Notes under the pieces: model-generated | The model's database searches: none | Told to the model about the DNA's origin: nothing | What the model saw: only the letters and a program-made list of their open reading frames with translations | DNA from: an uncultured Oscillatoriales cyanobacterium | GTDB lineage: Bacteria; Cyanobacteriota; Cyanobacteriia; Cyanobacteriales; Microcoleaceae | DNA length: 40,626 nt | Assembly (NCBI GenBank): GCA_903893625.1 | Contig: CAITND010000201.1 | Location: 1-40,626, forward strand | Direction: 5' to 3' | Translations under genes and position numbers: made by a program | Shown here: one piece after another, positions 1-8,468 of the stretch | Position numbering within the stretch: position 1 is the first letter of the stretch | Layout of the letters: the number at the start of each line of letters is the position of its first letter

Positions 1-73
1 AGGGGAGGCAGGGGGAGCAGGGGGAGCAGGGGAGGCAGGGGAGGCAGGGGGAGTAGGGGAGGTAGGGGGAGCG
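1..73 (+). repeat. G-rich low-complexity repeat (GGGGAGGCA / GGGGGAGCA)
   Basis: Imperfect tandem units of 8-9 bases, variants of GGGGAGGCA, GGGGGAGCA and GGGGGAGTA, run from the first base. The same family ends the window (40489-40626) and fills the 3' end of the cyclase gene (10034-10093, opposite strand). The frame of the following DUF1574 gene is open right through it and reads as Gly-Glu-Ala-Gly. Runs of four or five G on one strand could form G-quadruplexes (inference). Confidence 0.9.
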
Positions 74-87
74 TCTTCGCTCGCTAA

Positions 88-183
88 TAGTCAACAGCCA
101 ACCGTCAACAGCCAACCGTCAACCGTCAACCCTCGTAGGGGCGGGGTAACCCCGCCCGTACCAGTCAACAGTCAACAGTCAAC
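88..183 (+). repeat. Degenerate heptamer repeat GTCAACM with an embedded palindrome
   Basis: Copies of GTCAACA, GTCAACC and GCCAACC follow each other on both sides of a palindrome at 139-157 (arms GGGCGGGGT and ACCCCGCCC around one A). Short heptamer tracts of this type are common between cyanobacterial genes. Related tracts occur at 23650-23669 (GGTTGAC) and, with another unit, at 20961-20991. No stop codon interrupts the frame of the downstream gene across this tract. Confidence 0.75.
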
Positions 184-205
184 GATTGAAGTTTCGACGG
201 AAAGT

Positions 206-2908
206 TTGGCGCGACAGGGTTATCCTGATGCGATCGCTAGTTACCTGAGCGAGATTTTAGGGGGGTTAGGAGTTGGGGTCAAAGTCACGATTCGGGAAAA
301 ATCCGCTAAACTCAAAAAAACCGAGAAACAACAACACGAAGATGAAACGGCTCGTCGTTTGTGGGTGTTGTGTGAATCGGCTTATAGTCCTGATCCGTCC
401 TTACTGGCTCAACCCATTGCTCAACGATTACGACAGTTGCAGCTTGAAGGGTTTCGGGATGCTTGTATTTTGTTGCAAGTCCAGGGGGAATCAACTCCCG
501 ACTGGATGTTACGAATTGATTTAACTCCACCGGACAAAATTCTTAAAGAGTGGGGTCGTTGGGGAGATGAACAGGCGATCGCACGATTGCTTAATGATAA
601 ATTTAGTCAATTTCAGGTGGAAGTCCGAACCACCCTAAAAGAATCAACGCTGCATTTATTTTGTCACTGCACAACCAAAGGTCGTAAACGCCAAGTTCCC
701 GATAAACAAACGGTCATGGATATCGTGACCCCCCTGTTGGATCTTCTTGCTCCCCAAGGCATTTGTGCAGCAACGGTATACGGTTTAGAAACCACTGCAA
801 CAAACCCGGCTCCGGGTGCTCCGATTTGGATTGATTGGCTGAATTTACCTGCGGCCAAGCATTCTGACTTACAACCAACGGCCGTAACTTTGGCGCAACA
901 TGGCAATCTTTCCGCCTTACGCTTTATTCTTAGTCGTTTAATTAATCCCGATTTAGAGCTAAAACTAGCTACAGGCGGGATTCGGGTACTGTTATTACAA
1001 AAAGGAGAATTACTGCACGTCATGACGGAAGCAGCCACTTGTCCGTCTCAGTCTCAGGTTGCTCCCGTTATAGCTCAATTTTTACGCACTCATCGGATTA
1101 GTGGCATTGCTGGGGTCAGAATTTATGGCCGTCGTTCGGGACAGAAACTTCCCCTATGGCGCTATGGCGTTTATTTGAAAACCACTCAACCGGATACTGT
1201 TCCCTCGACTTTACCGGATTTTGTTACCCCGACGGAGGAAGCCGAAACATATATCGAGACGAGCCATGTCGCATCTCTACCGGGTAGTTTGGTTCTTCGT
1301 CCTGACTTAAATCTGGAGAGTCTGGAAACAGATTCTCCCAGACCACAAAGCCTAATCTATCCCAATTGGCGAGTGGTTTTAGATCGGAGTGTAGAAGTTT
1401 TAGCGCAAGGGTTGGTCGCTACCCGTTTGTTTGTCAGAGAGAAAGCCATGATGGTTTCTCTTCAGGATCTTAGAACTCGCCGTTATCAAAAAATTGCGTT
1501 AGCTTTGGTTTGGGGAACTTTGGGAGGATTGCTGGTGGTACAACTAGATGGAATCTTAGGTCAATGGTTAGTTGAAATTCCGATGAATGGGATTAGCAAA
1601 ACTGGAATAATACCTTCTAATCAGAGTAATGTAGAGGAAAAAACCTCAGAAGTTGTGATCGCATCAAATTTGACTCAAAATCAGAATAATTCTCAAGAAA
1701 ATGGTGTATTTAATGCCAGTAATTTTATTTCCTCGACTCTGGAAACCAAAAAGTGCAGTTTATCGAATCAAAAATTAGGGCTAGAAGCCTGTAAGTTAGC
1801 TCAATTTCTTTATCCAACATTTAAAAGCCCCCAACTAGATGAGCAATTAGCTCGATATCAACATTATATTTTGACGGAAAAACGACCGCCTGATATTCTA
1901 GTAATTGGCAGTTCTAGAGCATTACGAGGCATTGATCCGGGGGTTTTAGAACAAGAGTTACGATTACGGGGTTATGGGGGATTAAAAGTTTATAATTTTG
2001 GGGTAAATGGGGCAACCTTACAGGTCGTTGATTTGATTATTCGTCAGATTTTGCCTCCTGAACAATTGCCAAGGTTGGTTATTCTGGCGGATGGAGTTCG
2101 TGCCCTCAATAGTGGTCGATTGGATCGGACTTATGAAACGATCTCAAGCTCAGAAGGCTATGAACAAATTGCTCAAGGAACGTTTCAGATCAAATCTCAA
2201 GTTGAGGAGGAAAAATCATTTACTCTGGATTGGCAATATAATTTAGGGGATTTCGCTCAAAAATTTCGTCAAGGAGAGTTAAGTTTTGAGCAGTTTCAAA
2301 CCAGCCTAAATCAACAGTTTGTTGGAGGATCAAAAGCTTATGAACAACGGGATAGTCTCAAATTTCTGTTACAGTCTATGATTAAGGGACAAGCTTTTAA
2401 ACCCCAGGTTGAATCCCCAGTTGATGAAGCAGAACCTTCCCCTGATCAAGAAGTAGAAACCTCACAGTTTCAACCCAATGGATTTTTACCGCTATCGATT
2501 CAATTTAGTCCTGAAGTTTATTATCAAACTCATTCCCAAGTTTCAGGTTATTATGATGGAGATTATCAAGGATTTCAATTAGAGGGAAAACAAACCACTG
2601 CTTTAAAAAGCCTAATTGAATATGTGCAATCGAAAAATGTTGATATCGTGTTTGTCAATATGCCACTTACAGAAGATTATCTTGATCCGATTCGCACAGC
2701 TTATGAAGAAAAATTCCAAGCTCTTATGAAATCTATTAGTGAAGAAACAGGACTAATTTTTATTGACTTATCCAGAGAATGGTTACAAAATCATCATTAT
2801 TTTTCTGATCCTAGTCACTTAAATCAATATGGTGCGGTTGCTGTTTCTCAAAGATTAGTTAAAATTGATCAGATTCCTTGGCCAAAATCAGTTATCAGTA
2901 AACACTAA
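206..2908 (+). CDS. DUF1574 / SGNH-like membrane protein, possibly 5'-partial
   Basis: Residues 1-320 (counted from 206) hold three related modules of the type 'AIA..L...L....V'. A single membrane segment lies near 430-450. The C-terminal half resembles SGNH hydrolases: block I 'VIGSSRALRG' near 568, block II 'NFGVNGAT' near 597 and block V 'DPSHLNQYG' near 867, giving Asp and His. The family is DUF1574; such proteins are thought to act at the envelope, perhaps on acylated polysaccharide (inference). The start is uncertain: 206 is a TTG with a poorly spaced GGAAAG in front. The frame stays open to base 2 with no ATG or GTG, reading through the G-rich and heptamer repeats as a Gly/Ala then Ser/Gln/Pro-rich linker. 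I remember longer family members with an extra N-terminal domain, so the true gene may start outside the window. The stop at 2906-2908 is followed by a perfect palindrome. Confidence 0.8.
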   Translation: MARQGYPDAIASYLSEILGGLGVGVKVTIREKSAKLKKTEKQQHEDETARRLWVLCESAYSPDPSLLAQPIAQRLRQLQLEGFRDACILLQVQGESTPDWMLRIDLTPPDKILKEWGRWGDEQAIARLLNDKFSQFQVEVRTTLKESTLHLFCHCTTKGRKRQVPDKQTVMDIVTPLLDLLAPQGICAATVYGLETTATNPAPGAPIWIDWLNLPAAKHSDLQPTAVTLAQHGNLSALRFILSRLINPDLELKLATGGIRVLLLQKGELLHVMTEAATCPSQSQVAPVIAQFLRTHRISGIAGVRIYGRRSGQKLPLWRYGVYLKTTQPDTVPSTLPDFVTPTEEAETYIETSHVASLPGSLVLRPDLNLESLETDSPRPQSLIYPNWRVVLDRSVEVLAQGLVATRLFVREKAMMVSLQDLRTRRYQKIALALVWGTLGGLLVVQLDGILGQWLVEIPMNGISKTGIIPSNQSNVEEKTSEVVIASNLTQNQNNSQENGVFNASNFISSTLETKKCSLSNQKLGLEACKLAQFLYPTFKSPQLDEQLARYQHYILTEKRPPDILVIGSSRALRGIDPGVLEQELRLRGYGGLKVYNFGVNGATLQVVDLIIRQILPPEQLPRLVILADGVRALNSGRLDRTYETISSSEGYEQIAQGTFQIKSQVEEEKSFTLDWQYNLGDFAQKFRQGELSFEQFQTSLNQQFVGGSKAYEQRDSLKFLLQSMIKGQAFKPQVESPVDEAEPSPDQEVETSQFQPNGFLPLSIQFSPEVYYQTHSQVSGYYDGDYQGFQLEGKQTTALKSLIEYVQSKNVDIVFVNMPLTEDYLDPIRTAYEEKFQALMKSISEETGLIFIDLSREWLQNHHYFSDPSHLNQYGAVAVSQRLVKIDQIPWPKSVISKH

Positions 2909-2910
2909 TC

Positions 2911-2940
2911 AGTAGAGACGCGCCATGGCGCGTCTCTACT
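2911..2940. repeat. Perfect 30-bp palindrome (AGTAGAGACGCGCCA arms)
   Basis: A perfect inverted repeat with 15-base arms AGTAGAGACGCGCCA and no loop, three bases after the DUF1574 stop. Related copies are at 9971-9998, 21852-21875 and 30854-30877, all in gene ends or gaps, so this is a dispersed palindromic element. There is no T-tract behind it, so a classical intrinsic terminator is not supported, though the hairpin may protect or end the upstream RNA. Confidence 0.9.
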
Positions 2941-2953
2941 CAGGATTGAAAAC

Positions 2954-5743
2954 ATGAAAACCAGATTGCCAAAAGGGATAGTACGAATCATGACCAAATT
3001 TAGAAAGGCAAAGCGTTGGGTTTTGTTGGGTTTGATGTCGTTTTTAATTGTAATTGTACGATTATCTCAAGTCAATGCTCAAGAGGTTTCTATCTCCGAA
3101 TTTAGAGGATATTTAGTTGCTCAACAAGTGACCCCACAACCCTTTGAGCAAGTGATTCAAGGAAGTGAAAAATTAGAGGGTTTATTTACAATTTATCAGA
3201 ATAAAGGATCGGGAAAAGTTTATTTAGAATTAAAAGCTGAACAGTTAAATCAAGATTTTCTGTGCTTTGTGACATTAGAATCCGGTATTGGAGAAGAAGG
3301 AATTGTAAGCGGAACTCATCTTAGGGATTTGCTGTTTCAATTCCGTTTGGTGCAAAATCAAATTCAATTTGTTGTTCCTAATATTAATTTTCGTACTGAA
3401 GAAAATGATCCTCAAATTCGTTCAGTCAATCGTTCTTTCAGTGAATCTGTTTTAAAAGCTCTGCCGATTTTAAGTATTCATCCCAAACGAAAAACGGTAT
3501 TAATTGAAATTAGTGATTTATTCAATAGTACCAGTGATTTACCCGGATTAATGATTGAATTTTCAGAGTTTTTAAAGAATAATTATTCTATTGATCCGAG
3601 TAAATCCTATATTTCTCAAATTCAATCCTTTCCTGAAAACGTTGAAATTGAGTCTGTATTCGGATTCTCTCTCGAACAATATGGGGAAGCAAAATCGATT
3701 CCTTCCTTACCCGATAACCGCACTTTTAATTTAAAAGTTCGCTATAGTTTATTAGCTGTTCCTGTTAATAATAGTTATCGTCCTCGGTTAGCCGATGAAC
3801 GAGTGGGATATTTTACAACCACCTATAAAGATTTATCAGGACGAACAGATCGATCTTCCATTGTTCGTTATATTAATCGCTGGAATTTGGAAAAACAAGA
3901 CCCTAATGCTGACATTTCTCCTCCGGTTCAACCGATTACCTTTTGGATTGAAAATACTGTTCCTTTAGAATATCGGGATGCGATTCGAGAGGGGATTCTA
4001 TTCTGGAATAAAGCCTTTGAACAAGCCGGATTTATTAATGCAATTCAAGTGGAACAAATGCCCGATAATGCCCCTTGGAACCCCGCAGATGTTCGTTATA
4101 ATACTATTCGTTGGTCTACTTCTTTTAATGCTGACTTTAGTGGTTATGGCCCCTCCCATGCTAACCCCCTAACAGGGGAAATTTTAGATGCAGATATTAT
4201 CATAGAAAGTAATGCTATTAGGGGTTTATCTGATCAAACAGATGTATTTTTAGGCGAAAATTCCTCAATGATATTGGAGGGAAATAATCTGCCCAATTCA
4301 CGATTAAAGACAGAAGATCAACCTTGTCCGAGGGGATTATCTGGCTATGCGATCGCCAATCAATCTGAATCTCAAAAAAATCAAAAATCCCGGGCTAATT
4401 TTACCCATGAATTGTGCTTTCATCGAGCTTCTAAGCAACAATTTAACGTTGGAATAATGGCCTTGTCTCTTTTGGGAAATGTGATGCCCAATAGCCCTAA
4501 AATGGAAGTCTATATCAAGCAATATTTACGTTCTTTAATCGCCCATGAAGTCGGACATACATTGGGATTAAGACATAATTTTAAAGGCAGTACCCTCCTA
4601 GCTCCAGAGGAATTAAATAATACTGAAATTACCCATACAAAGGGATTAGTGAGTTCCATTATGGATTATGTTCCGGTTAATTTAGCCCCCCAAGGAACAA
4701 CCCAGGGAGATTATTTTACCACCCGAGTTGGGCTTTATGATCAATGGGCAATTGAATATGGTTATCAACCCATAGCAAGTACGACTACAGAAGCAGAATG
4801 GCAAGGGTTACAAGAGATTGCTAAACGAGCAAATCAACCGGAATTAGCCTATGCAACGGATGAGGATTTGGGATCTTTTCTTGACCCAGCAATTAATGAG
4901 GGAGATTTAAGTAATAATATGTTGCAATATTCCCAATGGCAATTAAATAATGCAATTGAGATGTGGAAACGGTTAGAAAAATATACCCCAAGTCGGGGAG
5001 AAGGTTATGATAAAATCCGTAAAATGTTCGGGACAATTTTTAACTATTATTTGACTCAAGCACATAATTTAACTATTTATATTGGCGGACAATCTTTTAC
5101 TCGCACACGCGCCGGAGATGGAAATAGTCGTTTACCTTTGGAACCGATTTCGATTGAAAAACAACGCCAGGCTTTAAAACTATTAGAAACATACATTTTT
5201 ACCGATAAAGCATTTAATTTTTCTCCTGATTTATTAAACAAATTAGCTCCGGCTCGCTGGTTAGATTGGGCAAATCCTGATCAAAATAGTCAGTTAGATT
5301 ATCCTATTACTAGGTTAATTAGTTTCTTACAATCTTCTATTTTACGCAAATTATTTCATCCCATAAGGTTGTTTAGGTTGCGAGATTTAGAGTTAAAAAC
5401 AACGGCGAATAATGCTTTAACCTTACCTGAATTATTTGAAACTATTCAGAATGGAATCTGGACAGAAATTTTAGCCAATAATGGAGAGATTGAAATTTCT
5501 AGTATTCGGCGTTCTTTACAACGGGAACATTTAGAAATTTTGAGTGATATGGTATTGCGAAAAATAACGGTTCCTGAAGATGCAGAAACCTTAGCTTGGT
5601 ATCAACTTCAGCAATTAAATAAACAGTTAGAAGCGACGTTAAAACGGCATCAGAATAAGATAAATCCTTATACCTTAGCACATTTAGAACAAACTCATAA
5701 TCGGATTCAGAAAATATTAGAGGCAGAGGTACAATCGAATTAA
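2954..5743 (+). CDS. Secreted zinc-dependent metalloprotease (DUF5117/DUF4953 type)
   Basis: A 929-residue protein with the met-zincin motif HEVGHTLGLRHN near residue 532: three zinc ligands (His, His, His) and the catalytic Glu. A probable Met-turn 'SSIMDY' follows near 569. Domain order fits the DUF5117 (N-terminal), DUF4953 (C-terminal, catalytic) metalloproteases, which are large extracytoplasmic peptidases. The N-terminus has basic residues, then a hydrophobic stretch 'WVLLGLMSFLIVIV' and an Ala-Gln-type cleavage site 'VNAQE', so export is predicted. ATG 2954 has AGGA eight bases upstream; an ATG at 2990 would give a shorter, more typical signal peptide. The gene follows DUF1574 by 45 bases on the same strand with only the palindrome between, so co-transcription is possible. 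Substrate unknown. Confidence 0.85.
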   Translation: MKTRLPKGIVRIMTKFRKAKRWVLLGLMSFLIVIVRLSQVNAQEVSISEFRGYLVAQQVTPQPFEQVIQGSEKLEGLFTIYQNKGSGKVYLELKAEQLNQDFLCFVTLESGIGEEGIVSGTHLRDLLFQFRLVQNQIQFVVPNINFRTEENDPQIRSVNRSFSESVLKALPILSIHPKRKTVLIEISDLFNSTSDLPGLMIEFSEFLKNNYSIDPSKSYISQIQSFPENVEIESVFGFSLEQYGEAKSIPSLPDNRTFNLKVRYSLLAVPVNNSYRPRLADERVGYFTTTYKDLSGRTDRSSIVRYINRWNLEKQDPNADISPPVQPITFWIENTVPLEYRDAIREGILFWNKAFEQAGFINAIQVEQMPDNAPWNPADVRYNTIRWSTSFNADFSGYGPSHANPLTGEILDADIIIESNAIRGLSDQTDVFLGENSSMILEGNNLPNSRLKTEDQPCPRGLSGYAIANQSESQKNQKSRANFTHELCFHRASKQQFNVGIMALSLLGNVMPNSPKMEVYIKQYLRSLIAHEVGHTLGLRHNFKGSTLLAPEELNNTEITHTKGLVSSIMDYVPVNLAPQGTTQGDYFTTRVGLYDQWAIEYGYQPIASTTTEAEWQGLQEIAKRANQPELAYATDEDLGSFLDPAINEGDLSNNMLQYSQWQLNNAIEMWKRLEKYTPSRGEGYDKIRKMFGTIFNYYLTQAHNLTIYIGGQSFTRTRAGDGNSRLPLEPISIEKQRQALKLLETYIFTDKAFNFSPDLLNKLAPARWLDWANPDQNSQLDYPITRLISFLQSSILRKLFHPIRLFRLRDLELKTTANNALTLPELFETIQNGIWTEILANNGEIEISSIRRSLQREHLEILSDMVLRKITVPEDAETLAWYQLQQLNKQLEATLKRHQNKINPYTLAHLEQTHNRIQKILEAEVQSN

Positions 5744-5767
5744 GTTTACATTCAAAAGAGGTGTTCA

Positions 5768-6553
5768 ATGTCAGATTATATAACTTCAAATCAGATTCCG
5801 TATATCAGTGAACTTCAACAACAAGGAAATGCTTATTTTGAGAAACAACAATTTTTAGACGCAATATCAATTTATGAACAATGTATTTTAGAGTCTCCTG
5901 ATGTTGTTTCTAACTATTGGTATTTAGGATTATTTTGGCTATTGCAAGGAGATCAATTTCAAGCTCAAACCTTATGGTTTTCTGCTTTTACCCAATTTAA
6001 TTTAGATTTAGAAGCAGCAGAAATCACGGCATTTATAGACTTTTTAAAATATCAAGCCAGGGATTATTTATCGTCTCAATATTTTCAATTTGCCCAACTA
6101 ATTTATGAAGCTATATTAGAATGGTGTGATCCTGATATTGAGGTTTATGATAATCTAGGTCATGCCATCGCGCTTCAAGGAGATTTAGAAACAGCAATTC
6201 AGACTTGGCAAAAGGGGATTGAATTACAATCTGATGCTGTTAAAGCTTATCTTAATCAAGCCATTCTTTATCAAAAATTAGAACAGTTTGAAAACGCAAT
6301 TCGATGTTATCAAGAAGTGATTCAACGTTCTCCAGATTATTTAAGTTATTATCAATTAGGACTCTGTTTAACTCAAATTCAACAATGGGAACCCGCTATT
6401 AATGCGTTTCAAAATGCGATTCAACTTCAACCCAATTATGCACCCGCTTACAGTGATTTAGGAATTAGTTTAATAGTTAGGGGATTATTTGAACAAGGGA
6501 TTAATGCCCTCAAACAAGGAATGCAACAACAACCTCAATTTTATCAGGCTTAA
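5768..6553 (+). CDS. TPR-repeat N-terminal fragment of the broken GT61 gene
   Basis: Codes 261 residues made almost wholly of tetratricopeptide repeats. The clearest are 'AYLNQAILYQKLEQFENAIR', 'YYQLGLCLTQIQQWEPAINA' and 'AYSDLGISLIVRGLFEQGIN', with the usual small-residue pattern (G/A at 8, A at 20). AGAGG lies about seven bases before ATG, a good start, 24 bases after the protease stop. TPRs are protein-protein scaffolds; in cyanobacteria they are often fused in front of glycosyltransferases. The stop at 6551-6553 arises from the first frame break rather than a natural end, because the TPR continues in frame 1. Confidence 0.75.
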   Translation: MSDYITSNQIPYISELQQQGNAYFEKQQFLDAISIYEQCILESPDVVSNYWYLGLFWLLQGDQFQAQTLWFSAFTQFNLDLEAAEITAFIDFLKYQARDYLSSQYFQFAQLIYEAILEWCDPDIEVYDNLGHAIALQGDLETAIQTWQKGIELQSDAVKAYLNQAILYQKLEQFENAIRCYQEVIQRSPDYLSYYQLGLCLTQIQQWEPAINAFQNAIQLQPNYAPAYSDLGISLIVRGLFEQGINALKQGMQQQPQFYQA

Positions 6554-6579
6554 TTCAAAGAGTTCAAGACGAATCTTTA

Positions 6580-6927
6580 TTGACCCCTAATATTAATCCA
6601 CTTGCTATTCAACTTTTACAATTATTATATTTTACTTCACAAGAACAGATAGATTTATACCTTTGTCTAGGTAAGATTTTATCTGATTTTGATCCCAACT
6701 CAGCATTAATTTTATTGCAAAAAGCACAAGAGATCGACCCTACTAATTTTGAAGTTTATTTAAGTTGTGGGAATATATTTTATGATCATAAACAGGATTA
6801 TTTAGAAGCAGTCCAGTGTTATTTAGCTGCAAATTTGTCAGGTTCTTTATCTGTCGTCAATACGATTACAAAACCTGATAGTCAAATTTCTCTTGAAGAT
6901 CAAAAAGCTCGTTATCACTTAGCGTAG
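6580..6927 (+). CDS. Middle TPR fragment of the broken GT61 gene
   Basis: Frame 1 is open from about 6541. The nominal first codon at 6580 is a TTG inside the coding stretch and lacks a ribosome site, so this piece is unlikely to be made alone. It carries one recognisable TPR ('LILLQKAQEIDPTNFEVYLS') and part of another ('YLEAVQCYLAANLS'). The stop TAG at 6925-6927 is created by the second frame break. Confidence 0.55.
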   Translation: MTPNINPLAIQLLQLLYFTSQEQIDLYLCLGKILSDFDPNSALILLQKAQEIDPTNFEVYLSCGNIFYDHKQDYLEAVQCYLAANLSGSLSVVNTITKPDSQISLEDQKARYHLA

Positions 6928-7088
6928 GAAAATGTTGGTTAAAATTAGAACAGTATCAAAAAGCTATAACCCATTTTAGAGAAGCAATTCATTTTAATCC
7001 CAATCTGACTGAAGCTTATTATAATTTAGGTTATAGTTTATTTAATAGGGGAGAAATTCATGAGGCAATTTACTGCTTAAAAAAATGT

Positions 7089-8441
7089 TTGAAATTTGCT
7101 CCTGAATCTGCTTTATATTTAGTAAATTTAGGGTTTTTATTATTTTGCAATAAAAATAGAAAAAAAGGTTTATTTTATTTCAAAAAAGCTCTGGAAAATG
7201 AATCATCTATTGCGATTTTAGTTGATAGTTTACTCAAGGATTTATCTAATGCTGGCAAACTAAAACGCTATATTAATCTTTCAGCAATTAAACCGATTAA
7301 TCCTCCCACTCAATTTTATGAATCAACAGAAGATTGGCTAAAATTAGAGCCTGCAAATTACCATAATTATCAGCAAATTTATCCTGAGATAATTGTTCAT
7401 TTAAAAACTCCTAAGTCCATTGATGATTCTATTCATTTTAGTTTTAGATTTGGTCAACAGGTTAAACTTCCTCCCGCTTTTGTTATTAAAATTCTCCAAG
7501 GAAGATTTTGGTTAAGTTCTGATCAGACTCAATCAGCAATTTTAACGAATGAACAGCATTTTTTAGGCGATATTTCGCCTGAATTTCCTTTATTAAGTCC
7601 TGGTCATCCCGCAAAACATCCGAGTCAACATTCTATTTTATCCCAGGGAAAATTACCTCCTATTCATAATATTAACGGCAGGGTTGCTGTTTTAGCAGGA
7701 CTTTCAAACTCGGTTTATTTTCACTGGATGTTAGATGTTTTACCTCGCCTTGAATTATTGAAAAAAAGTAATTTAGATTTAGATAAAATTGATTATTTTA
7801 TTGTTGATAATCGGTTTCATTTTCAACAGGAAACTTTACAATTATTAGGAATTCCCGAAAATCAACAAATCAATATTCATAAACTTCATCATATTCAAGC
7901 AACGGAGTTAATTGTTCCTTCTTTTCCGGGTTGTGTGGCTTGGATGCCAAAATGGACGTGCGATTTTTTAAAACAACATTTTTTGACTCCTGGTTTTATT
8001 TCAAATTCACCCAGTTTTAAACGGATTTATATTACTCGAAATTCAGCAAAAAGCCGTCGCATTTTAAATGAGGATGAATTGTTGAAAATTTTAGAACCCT
8101 TTGGAGTTGAATCTGTTCAATTAGAATCGATGTCTGTTCTCGAACAAGCTGCGTTATTTTCCCAAGCTGAACTGATTATTGCACCTCATGGGAGTGGTTT
8201 AACGAATTTAGTATTTTGTCAACCGGGAACAAAAGTTATTGAGTTATTTTCTCCGAATTATGTCTATCATTGCTATTGGTGGATTAGTAATTTAGTGGAA
8301 TTAGATTACTATTATTATATTGGCGAAACCCTTCCGGGTTACTATCTTCATCGGTTGACTTATCCTAAACATTTTTCAGAAGATATTTTGATTAATATTA
8401 AGCGATTTTTGAGTTTGCTGGAAGCAGTAGAAATGGGTTGA
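7089..8441 (+). CDS. GT61 (DUF563) glycosyltransferase fragment with leading TPRs
   Basis: Frame 0 is open from about 6921, so the nominal TTG at 7089 is internal. TPRs ('AITHFREAIHFNPNLTEAYY', 'GLFYFKKALENESS') precede a complete GT61 domain: 'YFHWMLDVLPRLELL', the 'RIYITRNSAKSRRILNEDEL' segment with its conserved Y-x-T/S-R-x2-A, then 'FSQAELIIAPHGSGLTNLVF' and 'KVIELFSP'. GT61 enzymes transfer sugars such as xylose or GlcNAc to glycans or proteins; here a surface-glycan role is inferred from nearby MBOAT and SGNH genes. The catalytic domain is intact in sequence but cut off from its start codon by two frame breaks. It converges on the MBOAT gene 27 bases away. Confidence 0.75.
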   Translation: MKFAPESALYLVNLGFLLFCNKNRKKGLFYFKKALENESSIAILVDSLLKDLSNAGKLKRYINLSAIKPINPPTQFYESTEDWLKLEPANYHNYQQIYPEIIVHLKTPKSIDDSIHFSFRFGQQVKLPPAFVIKILQGRFWLSSDQTQSAILTNEQHFLGDISPEFPLLSPGHPAKHPSQHSILSQGKLPPIHNINGRVAVLAGLSNSVYFHWMLDVLPRLELLKKSNLDLDKIDYFIVDNRFHFQQETLQLLGIPENQQINIHKLHHIQATELIVPSFPGCVAWMPKWTCDFLKQHFLTPGFISNSPSFKRIYITRNSAKSRRILNEDELLKILEPFGVESVQLESMSVLEQAALFSQAELIIAPHGSGLTNLVFCQPGTKVIELFSPNYVYHCYWWISNLVELDYYYYIGETLPGYYLHRLTYPKHFSEDILINIKRFLSLLEAVEMG

Positions 8442-8468
8442 AATCTCCCCTATTCCCTTTTATAACAA

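Larger units (their letters stand above)
5768..8441 (+). pseudogene. TPR + GT61 glycosyltransferase gene split by two single-base deletions
   Basis: Three consecutive same-strand open segments in frames 2, 1 and 0 read as one protein of about 890 residues: TPRs followed by a GT61 (DUF563) glycosyltransferase. At 6545-6553 frame 2 ends 'FYQA*' while frame 1 continues 'GLIQRVQDESLL'; one extra G in CAGGCT would join them. At 6922-6927 frame 1 ends 'YHLA*' while frame 0 continues 'GKCWLKLEQYQKAI'; one extra T would give 'HLALGKCW'. TPR homology continues across both junctions. The upstream AGAGG before ATG 5768 is a fair ribosome site, while the later pieces have none. Either the gene is recently inactivated or two single-base sequencing errors fall in one gene. 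The three pieces are listed separately below. Confidence 0.8.

Noticed and set aside
1-73. Telomere-like or replication-origin repeat
   Set aside because: The unit matches interspersed low-complexity repeats also found inside a gene; nothing else suggests a replicon end or origin.
664-1038. 124-codon minus-strand ORF inside the DUF1574 gene
   Set aside because: Shadow of a well-supported gene with family motifs on the other strand.
6541-6930. Programmed ribosomal frameshifting in the TPR-GT61 gene
   Set aside because: No slippery heptamer or downstream pseudoknot is evident, and two such events in one TPR gene are improbable; one-base deletions explain it more simply.
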